Both the position numbers and the translations under genes were made by a program. From assembly GCF_901709675.1 (NCBI RefSeq), contig NC_051092.1, positions 14,236,991 through 14,300,990 on the forward strand: DNA of 64,000 bases, in the 5' to 3' direction. This DNA is from Syngnathus acus. Taxonomy: Eukaryota > Chordata > Actinopteri > Syngnathiformes > Syngnathidae. This document shows positions 54,097 to 64,000 of the stretch, piece by piece (position 1 is the first letter of the stretch; each line of letters starts with the position of its first letter). A model generated the notes under the pieces. That model did no database searches. It saw only the letters and a list, made by a program, of their open reading frames with translations, and was not told the DNA's origin.

Positions 54097-56039
54097 CTAA
54101 AGTTTGTCCACCAGCTTGCTGAACAACGACACCAGTCTCCGCGTGCTCTCCAGCTGCTCAGGTCTGACTTCGATGGCCATCAAGTTCTGATAGAAACTAG
54201 TCGACACCATCCCTTGCTTCCCAGACAACTCGTTGTCTTCCCTGGCCGCCCGCTCGCTCTCCAACATCCCCTTGCCATCCGTGAGCAGTGATCGGGCCCG
54301 GGCTGCCTCTTCCCGAGCCCGCTCGGCTAGCGCCCGGTCCCGCTCCAGGAAAGCTCGGTCCCGGTCTAGTAAGGCCCGGTCTCGATCAAGACACACCCTG
54401 TCCCGCTCCAGCGCGGCCCGGTCCCGCTCCAGCGCGGCCCGGTCCCTTTCCAGCGCGGCCCGGTCCCGGTCCAGCGCGACCCGGTCCCGCTCCAGCGCGG
54501 CCCGGTCCCAGTCCTGCCTGTCGCGTAGCAGCTCGTGGTCGGCGGGGCTGCCGCAGGACGGTACCTCCCCCTCTGCTTCCACCTCCACCTCGAGGCCGCC
54601 CCTGGCGAGGCCTTCGTGCAGCAGCGCAATGTTGTGGGGGCGAAGCTGCTGGCCGGCGGCCTGCTGCGTGTCCATCTTAGCGTCACCGTTCACCTCTGGG
54701 ACGTCCACGCTCAACAGGTTCTGCACAGCTGAAGAGTGCGCAAACACTCGCTTTAAGGATGGACGGCATCAAGGCGTTTTGCTATCAAGACTTGGGTTCC
54801 CCTTTAATTGCTGACATCATCAACTGCCTGAATAGCCCACTATACAAAAATCCTCATGCAGAGATTCCTAGCACAACCTTCCGTGACAAAACAAGCCATC
54901 CGGCCGGGCGTCAATCTCACCCGTGTCGACGTCTTCGTCACATGCCTCCGCTTCTTCGTCCGAGCCGAGCTGAGCCGTGTGCTGGGCCAAGTCGTCAAAG
55001 GTGAAGCGAGGCACGTGATTGTCGTTGTCATCCAGCGCCAACGGCTCCAGCCGCTTGGCGCTGGTGGCCAGACGCCCGGTGGACGCCTGGTCCATCAGCT
55101 GGAACCAGCGCCACAAGGGTCGCCCGGATCGCTCCATCCCGGCCGGCGGGTTCTTCAGAATCTGCGCCACAGAAAACTCGTGCAGGGTCACCGACACAAA
55201 GCAAAGGCTTGCGACTGACCAGTTGCGCTCCACCCACCCGGTACTTCTCCTTCAGGTTGTCCCACTTCTTCTTGAGCTGGCGCGCCGACACCATCCCCTC
55301 GAGGCCCAGCTCCTGTCGGATGGCCCTGATGCCGAGCGCCGCGTCAACATTAGCGTACGTGCGAGTAGAAAGACGGACAGATGGATGGACAAACTGACCT
55401 CCAGCCCCGCATGGCCGAGTGCCTCTGTCCCGTGAAGATGGCGCTGTTGGCGGCCCGGAGCTCGATCATCTTCCTGATGTCTCGTTCCGTCACTGGAATG
55501 GATATGCATGCGCGCACAGAGTGAACACATGAAGGCCTGCCTACCGCGAACCATTACTTCCATCATTCATTCATCGGACTGAAAATAAATCCCTTAAATG
55601 AAAACTAGGAGATTTTAAATTGGCATTGCAAAAACTTGGCGAACTGATGACAACTCTGGTCTGGTCTACAACAGCCATTAGAAACTGTGCAATTATTAGT
55701 TTATCAAAATACACAGCCTAGCACAAACGTAAACACATGCATGAAAAACGCACACTGGGACGCGCGACCAAACAATATAACGAATTGATGAGGGCACATA
55801 CTTAAAGCAAAACACATTTATAAACACACACATGGCCTAATGAACACGTCTTCTACATACATGTGCACACATCAAACACTTGAACACGTGAATCCGAAAT
55901 AGAAACTCGTCAGTGCGAGTTGCAGTCGCACACGAAATCTCAAAGTCGACTTTCTCGCGTGTCCTAACTTGTGTGTTGTAAAATGTATGAAGAATATCTA
56001 TAAAAATATCGAAATCTTACTTCTGTAAGCGAACGACAT
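54097..56039 (-). CDS. Myb/SANT-like DNA-binding protein with heptad-repeat coiled coil, 357 aa, 5 exons
   Basis: I do not recognise a named orthologue. Exons on the - strand: 56039-56021, 55492-55399, 55325-55238, 55161-54921, 54728-54097; total 1074 nt in frame from ATG to TAG. Residues 7-66 form a Myb/SANT-like (trihelix) domain: TERDIRKMIELRAAN, QRHSAMRGWRAIRQELG, SARQLKKKWDNLKEKYR, with the spaced Trp residues expected. The following WRWFQLMDQAST is like segments after such domains in fish transposon-derived regulators. An acidic region (SDEEAEACDEDVD) leads to residues 216-296, where repeats of LERDRAA make a long charged coiled coil. The tail NLMAIEVRPEQLESTRRLVS may be a second helix. 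Likely nuclear. The tiny first exon (six codons plus one base) is inferred from its donor phase and could be wrong. Confidence 0.75.
54300..54525 (-). repeat. In-frame 21-bp coding repeat array (heptad units)
   Basis: Plus-strand units such as 'ccggtcccgctccagcgcgg' recur about every 21 bp through the last exon of the Myb/SANT-like gene. Translated on the - strand they give variants of LERDRAA. The most regular part is about 54405-54510. Because the units are GC-rich and symmetric, they also create long open frames on the other strand, which are shadows. Confidence 0.9.
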
Positions 56040-56874
56040 GCTTAGGTTTGTTTGGTAGACGTCTTCAATACAGAAGCAGTGACGTAGCTGACGCTTCTTC
56101 TTCGCCTGTTCGGCAACAGTGCGTTAAGCTACGTCTCTGTCTAGCGGCTGAGTGGGTGAACTGCACAGACGTGGACAGGCAGGAAAAAAAACTTGCTTGG
56201 TCCTAGGTGGTCTCAAGGTGTGCTACAGGGTGCAGAGCGCTGAGCAGGGACAAAGCAGAGGCTGAGTCTCAATAAGTCTGTTCTTGTGACGTCATCAGTG
56301 CGGGCCCAAGTCCAATTGAAAGTGCAAAATAAATGGTGCCGCGATCACACAAACATGTCACAGGGAAGGGAGGGAAGTTAAAAAGTTGCTGTTCCAGTTT
56401 ACAAAGAGGCGTGCTTGTGCGGGGTCTTAGGAAAACCGGGCTCGAAGTGACGCAAGCGCCATGACCTTCATCAGCAGTCGAGCAGAGTGGAACAAAGTGC
56501 CCAAGTGAGCGGTCGAGGCAAGCGCCGACCCAAGCAGCCCGGCCAATGAACCGTGCCATTCTTGACTAAATGTTTGTGTGCAAGTGTTTTGTGTGCTTTT
56601 CAGCGTGAATCGGTGAAAGGACTCCAGTGTTGATTTTATGAGCGGCCAAAGCATTTTCCAGTCTCATCAACGGCGGACGCTTCTCAATCGCCCTTTGTGT
56701 GTCTTTGCACATCCTGATGTGACTGTCTTTCTGTGTCCAGATGTGTGTGTGTGTGGGAAGATTAGGACAAAGGCACATTATGGACATGTGGTGTGTGTGT
56801 GTGTGTGTGCGTGTGTGTACGCCTCATCCTTATGTGGTTTGCGTGTCGAGTGGATTGTAGCAGAAGACGACGAC
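55493..56874. other. Intron 1 of the Myb/SANT-like gene and divergent promoter region
   Basis: 55493-56014 is the intron between the inferred first exon and the second. The 835 bp from 56040 to 56874 separate the divergent starts of the Myb/SANT-like gene (-) and the CD59-like gene (+). A CRE-like 'acgtcac' lies near 56080 on the - strand and GT repeats near 56740-56815. No other gene is seen. Confidence 0.45.
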
Positions 56875-57486
56875 ATGTCGCCACGCGCAGATCCAGTCCT
56901 GGTCCTGATGATCTTAATGGCCTCGGTACACGCAAGTAAGTTAGTTTAGCGTAAGAAAAGCCGAGCGGCCACTTTTCCTTCACGTAGGATCTCGTCTACT
57001 CGACAAAAACTTGACTAGTATCACGTCAAATGTTGTGGTGGGCCGCAGGTGGCGCTCTCCGCTGCTACAAGTGCTCCGACTACACTGGCCGCTGCGAGAA
57101 CGTCCACGAGTGCACGTACGAGGACGCCTGCCTCACGCTCAGCGTCCAAGGTCAGCCCACGCCGTGACCTCAACCCGCACTTACCGTGTGTGTGTATGTG
57201 CTCATCGTGTCGTGTGTTGTGTTGTACATTCATTTGTTACTGACGTGTGTGGGCATGTTTTTATTGTGTGTGTGTGCGCGTAGGCGGCAAGACGGTGCGT
57301 CAGTGCATCCGTTACACGGATTGCGACAACTCGCGCCTGTCTCAGATGTTCCCAGCCATGTCGCCCTTTTCCTACCGCTGCTGCAACAACAACCTGTGCA
57401 ACTCCAGCGGCGCGCCGGCCGCGACCCCGCTGGGCTCGCCGCTGCTGATCAGCTGGCTGCTGAGCGCGCTCGTCTTCTGGCTGTGA
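56875..57486 (+). CDS. CD59-like Ly6/uPAR GPI-anchored protein, 121 aa, 3 exons
   Basis: Exons 56875-56935, 57049-57150 and 57284-57486. The N-terminus MSPRADPVLVLMILMASVHA is a signal peptide. The mature part begins with LRCYKCSDYTGRCENVHEC and contains ten cysteines in the CD59/Ly6 three-finger spacing, ending with the family hallmark CCNNNLCN. The hydrophobic tail SPLLISWLLSALVFWL after a small-residue stretch is a GPI-anchor signal, with an Asn-Ser region as probable cleavage site. CD59 blocks assembly of the complement membrane attack complex on host cells; this function is inferred from family only, and another Ly6 member is possible. AATAAA at 57513-57518 starts only 27 nt after the stop, so the 3' UTR is very short. 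It converges on the Kir6 gene, whose stop is at 57655. Confidence 0.88.
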
Positions 57487-57512
57487 GGTCACGTGACCTC
57501 TGGCTGCTCAAC

Positions 57513-57518
57513 AATAAA
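57513..57518 (+). terminator. Polyadenylation signal AATAAA of the CD59-like gene
   Basis: A canonical hexamer 27 nt after TGA, followed by a GT-rich stretch (about 57531-57550) suitable as a downstream element. Confidence 0.75.
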
Positions 57519-57654
57519 GACAAAAACAAAGGTTTGTCGTTTCAAGTTGTTTGGAGTCCAATCGCCTCTGCGCCGGTGTTGTGCGTGGGTTGTGCTGTCT
57601 GTGAATGTGTGTCTGTCGGCGCCCCGCCCCCAAAAGGATTCATTCGCACATCCC

Positions 57655-59590
57655 TCAGCCGATGACCTCAAGGGGCACGGCCTCCTGGTGGGCGGCGGGT
57701 TGCGCCTCCACCCGGGCGGCGGGCTCCGCCTCCTCCCGGGCTGGGTCGTACCAGGGTTGGGATGCAGCGCCCTCGCAGGCCCGCCCCCCCCTCCGGATGG
57801 CCCGCCTCCCGGCCCGCACCAGTCCCCAACCCTGCGGTCGCACGTCGGCGGCATCGTCAGCGCCGGCCTCCCGGACGCCGCGCGTCTGCTCCAGTTCTTT
57901 GGCGCTGAGCCCCGACATGCGCACGGGAAGCGTGTTGCCGAACTTGGAGTAGTCAACGCAGTAGCGGCCGTCCTCCTCGCTCACGATGGACACGAAGCGG
58001 CGGCCCCACAGGATCTCGTCCGGCGTGTACGACGTTCTGGCTTGCATGCTCATGCCTGTCGTCTCCACCACGCCTGGACACAACGCAAATATCAAAACAT
58101 TATTATTACAATACAACAACAACGGGACTCTTTAGGATTATTCCACCAGGAGGCGCTTGCGGACCTTCCAGGATGACGATGACCTCAAGGTCAGCGGTGG
58201 CCAGAGAGTGAGCAGACAGGTCATAGAGTGGACTTCCTCTCTCTAGCGTGTGGCTGATGATGAGCGGAGATACCAGGAAGATGCCGTTGCTCCTCAGCGG
58301 GTTCTCCACTTGGATGTCCAGCTGGCTCACCGGGATCACTTCGCCCTCCGACGTCACCGTGCGACGGATCACCTGCCGCACAACAATGTGAAAAAATGGA
58401 ATCCATCCATCAGTCCAAGCCTCCTTACCTGCAGCTGGACGGTAGCCGAGATGATCATGCTCTTGCGGAGGTCGCCCACCCTGAACATAAAGGTGGGCCG
58501 CCCGTTGCGGGGGGCCACCACGGCGTTGCGGGAGAAGATGAGCGTCTCGGCCCGCCGGTTGGCCTGCGCCGTCTTCATGAAAACGCAGCCCAGCATCACC
58601 GCGTTGATGATCAGGCCCAGGATGTTCTGAACGATCAGAACCACGATGGCTGCCGGGCACTCCTCCGTCACCATACGTCCACCGAAGCCAATGGTCACCT
58701 GGACGCACCACCCTCAGCGTTAACCAGCTAGTTCGTCATCACTGAGCTACTGGTTAGCATACGGCGTCCAGTGTCCGGGTTCAATAGATGGCCCAAACGG
58801 TTGAACGTGAAGATACTCATCCAAAAAGGAAGCTCACGGGTGGAAACGTGTTTTTAGTCATCACTTGCCATTAGCAATTGTTAGCTCTTGTTGTCAAAAT
58901 GTTTGCGGAGCACCGATCTTGCGGATGTCATCGTGGATGCTAATGGTAAAGCATGCTAGATGAGCCGTCAAGAATACAAAGGCAAAGGTCCAACCTGGAC
59001 TTCGATGGAGAAGAGAAAGGCGGATGTGAAGGAGTTGATGGCGGTGACGCAGGGAACGATCTCCATCCCCACGCGGTGGTGCAGAGGCTGGAGATCCCCG
59101 TGGGCGAAAGCCAGGAGCCACCAGATCATGGCGAACAGCATCCACGAGCACAGGAAGGCCGACGTGAAGATTAGGAGCAAGTGCTGCCACTTCAGGTCCA
59201 CCATGGTGGTGAACACATCTTGCAGGAAGCGACCCTGCCAAGCAACCGCAACCACGTGATGCAACCTATCAACTCCAGGTGGCGCCACAACAACTCAACT
59301 TGATGACAGTCATTCCAAGTTATGTGAAAGGTATTTTAATTTAAATTCATTCATTCAATCAATCAATAGTCTAAGCCAAAAGGTGTTCAACAACAACTTC
59401 GAGAGCGTTCTCCATTTCGCCATCTACTAACCTGCTCCCTGATGTTCTTGTGGGCCACATTACACGAGCCGGTCTTGGTGATGAAGCGCGCCCGCTGGCT
59501 CCTGGAGCGCTTCCGGTTCGGATGCTCGCGCTCCTCTGCTAGCCGGGTCAGTAAGAAGCCGTCCGGCACCAAACCTTTCCTGGCCAGCAT
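57655..59590 (-). CDS. kcnj11l: ATP-sensitive inward-rectifier K+ channel subunit, Kir6 type, 431 aa, 5 coding exons
   Basis: Kir6 subunits form the pore of KATP channels with SUR partners and couple metabolism to membrane potential. Exons on the - strand: 59590-59432, 59234-58995, 58698-58429, 58372-58165, 58073-57655; total 1296 nt in frame. The N-terminus [20 protein letters not shown] and [10 protein letters not shown] matches Kir6.2. M1 is [20 protein letters not shown]. The selectivity filter TIGFG is at 135-139, followed by [20 protein letters not shown] (M2 region). The cytoplasmic domain includes [46 protein letters not shown] and DYSKFGNT. The tail is Ala/Glu/Pro-rich and lacks the RKR retention signal of Kir6.1/6.2. 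Human KCNJ11 has an intronless coding region; this gene has four coding introns. It may be the extra fish Kir6 (Kir6.3-like) rather than kcnj11 or kcnj8, so the symbol is tentative. Confidence 0.9.
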
Positions 59591-60820
59591 GCTGACACAC
59601 GGCCGCCCGCCCGTGTGGCACACACACACGCACACACGCGGGCGGGCGCGCACACGCACACAACGCTGTATTGACCATGGTTCAGTCACAGTAACTGTAT
59701 GTGTGTGTGTGTGTGTGCGTGTGTGTGTATGTATGTATGTGTCATAAATAAATAAATAAATATATTACTAATTGTTACTAATTGTCATCGGGTCCCTTGA
59801 AAGCCATTATTATGCAATGAATTTATCCTGTGATTAAAAAAGCGCGCAATGAAAATAAAACCCACAAATTCGTGGATGGCCTTGGCTGTCTTTTTGTTTT
59901 TTATCAATGAGGTGTGCGATAGGATGAGTGCAATGAGCTGATCACGTCCAAATTTCGCCTTTCAAATTAATTTGATTACAGGTAAACCTGGAAAAGATGA
60001 ACGCCACGGCTCATTCATTACCTGACAATCGGCGATGGTATTGTTCAAAGTGACGTATTTGTGCTCTCCATCGTTTTGCGGTTCTGATGTGTGAAGGACA
60101 ACTAATGATTGGTCAAAACTGGTTAAATTTTACTACAACAACACTTCCCGGAGCTCTTTCAAAGTAAAATGATAGGCACCACCTGTCCTGTGGTTTCTGT
60201 CTCATCAGTACAGAATAACAACAGCCAGATAATGAATGTAAACTTTTACAGACACAAATCAAACATTTGTTAAGGGTTTTTACGACAAGTGTCGTTCATT
60301 TGCTTTCTATTGACTTATTTTGAAAGGTGAGGCTGATTTGTTCTGGTGTGATTTAAAGCGACATGATAACGCCAGCTTCTCTTCCCCCCCGAAAAATCCA
60401 ACGGAACCTGAATGCACCGTAAAATGGCTCCTCTCCCAAGACGGACCCGTATATGGGTCGGAGGATGCACAAATAAATAGCCTTTTCAAAGAAATTTTGT
60501 TTATGAGTATGTGCGCACAAATAAAGTAGAAGGGTTTAAATATGCATGTATGTATGTTTCATTAATACATTGGTAGGTATTTTGTGTCTTTTGACAAGTT
60601 CCATAATGATCTGGCCCGTGTGCCATTGCAGTGACGACGGAAAACCACTTATTGGCGGTAATGGGCTGCCAGTGTTAGTAAAGTGCAGTCGTACACGGCA
60701 CGAAAAGGAGGAAGAAGAAAAGCCGTTCCGCTTTCTTCCGGTCTGGACTTTCTTTCGCTTTTCTTTTGGTGATTCTTGTTTTTCTTTGACGTTCAGTGGT
60801 CGCGTCGAGCAACCTTGAAA
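59591..60820. other. Divergent upstream region between the Kir6 gene and mphosph6
   Basis: Non-coding. A GT repeat with 'gtatgtatgtatg' lies at about 59699-59740, followed by AAATA repeats. At the mphosph6 side an ETS-type site 'cttccgg' (60735-60741) lies about 80 bp before the start codon with pyrimidine-rich surroundings and no TATA box, as usual for housekeeping promoters. Confidence 0.5.
60735..60741 (+). promoter_or_regulatory. ETS-family site in the mphosph6 proximal promoter
   Basis: 'ttcttccggtctgg' contains the ETS/GABP core CTTCCGG. Its position, 80-86 bp upstream of the ATG at 60821, fits a core promoter element. Confidence 0.4.
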
Positions 60821-61875
60821 ATGTCAGCAGACTCGGCGAGACTCTCCAAAAACGTTCTGCGAATGAAGGTACGTCACGCCGGCTCGTCGTTAAATCATGA
60901 CCCGATCGATGCAGCACGTCAACGCACATGCGAACCTTGCAATGTGTATCGCGTATGTAATCCTCGCGCGGTTCTTGGCAGTTCATGCAGAGAGGTTTGG
61001 ATGCCGAGACGAAGAAACAGCTGCAAGAAGACGAGAAAAGGATTATCAGTGACGAGCACTGGTACCTGGACCTGCCCGAACAACGCACGCAAGAGTAATA
61101 AACACTTAAACATACACATGCTTGATCGGCGTCATAATTAGCGACAGTAGAAAGGCATCATGGGAAAAAAATGTTACGTCTGAAAACCGCGACCAATCCT
61201 CATCCAAATTCATTTGCACGTCAGTCTCAAAAATGGGAGAATGATTAAAGTGATTTCCTAATGCTTAACGAAATGTCAGTCTTACTCCCAACATCCCAAC
61301 AGTGGATCAATTGTGATTCGTCGTGTTACTGGATGACCAACTTGATGCTTTGCCCTCAAGGAACATGATCGTGGAGGAGAAAAGTTTTGTCCCGTTCGAG
61401 GGTCTTCTGTACGGCCGAATGTCCTTCCGCGGTTTCAACCCCGAAGTGGAGGTTTGTGGCCCGGTGGTCATGTTGGATGTGGCACGGTGACACAGAGTCT
61501 GACGTTGCGCTTTTGCAGAAACTGATGGCGCTGATGAATCCTACCACCGGGCAACGGCAAGCCGACCCCGCTGACGTTGGTCGCATGCAGACGGACGTGA
61601 CGGATGAAGAGATGGCGCTCAGGTGTGTTGCTTGGCAGCCATTTTTGACGCAGCGGACCAATCTTGAGCGCTCGTCCACTAGGCCTCTTGGGGTTGTTAA
61701 TTAGCGTTGTGTTGTGTTGTGTTGTAGGTACGAGAGTTTAGTGGGAAGCCTGAAGAAGAAGTTTGCTCGCAAGCGAGACCGAAACGCCATCCCAGACGCA
61801 GACGACAACCTCGACGTCAACCAAAACGCGCTGGAGAACAAAAACAAGAAAAGGTTCCTTAAGCCTTCCGATTGA
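60821..61875 (+). CDS. mphosph6: M-phase phosphoprotein 6 (exosome cofactor), 167 aa, 5 exons
   Basis: MPP6 is an RNA-binding cofactor of the nuclear exosome needed for 5.8S rRNA 3'-end maturation. Exons: 60821-60868, 60982-61094, 61361-61451, 61519-61622, 61728-61875; total 504 nt in frame. Conserved blocks are ARLSKNVLRMKFMQRGLDAE, EDEKRIISDEHWYLDLPE, EEKSFVPFEGLLYGRMSFRG, FNPEVEKLM, DVTDEEMALRYESLVGSLKK and KFARKRD, with the end RFLKPSD. The human protein is 160 residues, so the length agrees. The donor after exon 2 (CAAGA|GTAATA) is weak but gives the expected junction. The gene converges on gpi, whose stop is 287 bp away. Confidence 0.95.
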
Positions 61876-61999
61876 CGCACACGGATGTTTTGTTTTTTTT
61901 AAAGACATTTTTTTCCTTTTTTAAAAAAAAAAAACTTTGAAGGAGCTTGAACTTGGTGTTGTCAAGTTAACACGCTTTAGCAGAAAATATTTGGACGCT

Positions 62000-62005
62000 T
62001 TTATT
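62000..62005 (-). terminator. Polyadenylation signal of gpi (minus strand)
   Basis: The plus strand reads 'tttatt', i.e. AATAAA on the - strand, about 157 nt beyond the gpi stop codon, within 'aacaataaaagcg'. Confidence 0.65.
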
Positions 62006-62161
62006 GTTTGCTGACAAAAAGATTTTCACCACTGCTGGCTGCAATAAGGGCCTATTAAACCGCAGGAAGCGTTTGCGTGGTCTTTTTTTTTTTTTCCGAC
62101 AAGATGTGAGACACTACACGGGGACGAGACAAAGTAGGTGCGGCAATGTGATGTGACAAAG

Positions 62162-63951
<1,790 letters not shown>

Positions 63952-64000
63952 CTGGAAAACAGCAACATTGAGAACGTCAGCAGCACGACATCAACCCCCC

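Noticed and set aside
54233-54814. Plus-strand open frames of 193 and 130 codons rich in Ser/Arg or Pro
   Set aside because: They are mirror frames of the 21-bp repeats of the minus-strand Myb/SANT-like coding exon.
57493-58176. Plus-strand 227-codon open frame downstream of the CD59-like gene
   Set aside because: Antisense shadow of the last Kir6 exon and its flank.

Overview
The window is vertebrate nuclear DNA, almost certainly from a ray-finned (teleost) fish. The genes are split by GT-AG introns and encode vertebrate-specific families: synaptotagmin-7, LRRC10B, front-end fatty-acyl desaturase, CD59-like and Kir6. Intergenic DNA carries hAT, Tigger-like, L2/CR1-like and tRNA-derived SINE copies typical of teleosts. 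The species cannot be named from the sequence.

Layout. (1) 1-26911, + strand: the 3' portion of a synaptotagmin-7 gene. Eleven coding exons (5252-26911) give 627 codons: a variable linker, C2A and C2B. The N-terminal/transmembrane exons are not in the window. (2) 26912-43985: probable syt7 3' UTR, then about 15 kb without a recognisable host gene, containing hAT-type elements, SINEs, microsatellites and a chimera of a decayed hAT element with a 5'-truncated LINE. (3) 43986-45122, - strand: single-exon lrrc10b, beside SYT7 as in mammals. (4) 45123-49704: a Tigger-like transposon and the probable fads2 promoter. (5) 49705-53177, + strand: complete 12-exon fads2-type desaturase, 439 aa. (6) 54097-64000: a compact block of alternating genes: a Myb/SANT-like coiled-coil protein (-), a CD59-like Ly6 protein (+), a Kir6-type KATP channel pore subunit (-), mphosph6 (+), and the C-terminal 319 codons of glucose-6-phosphate isomerase (-, continuing past the window end).

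Exon boundaries were set by hand from GT/AG (one GC/AG) sites, frame continuity and remembered family conservation. In every multi-exon model the summed exon lengths keep an open frame. The genes do not form one pathway; the shared feature is conserved syt7-lrrc10b-fads linkage.

I found no evidence for a new multi-gene system. The observations most worth checking are: an approximately 396-nt stretch with no AG dinucleotide before the largest syt7 linker exon; four consecutive frame-neutral syt7 linker exons; a GC-AG intron in fads2; a five-coding-exon Kir6 gene lacking the usual RKR trafficking signal; a Myb/SANT protein with a 21-bp-repeat-encoded heptad coil; and an LRRC10B with an acidic Tyr-rich tail.
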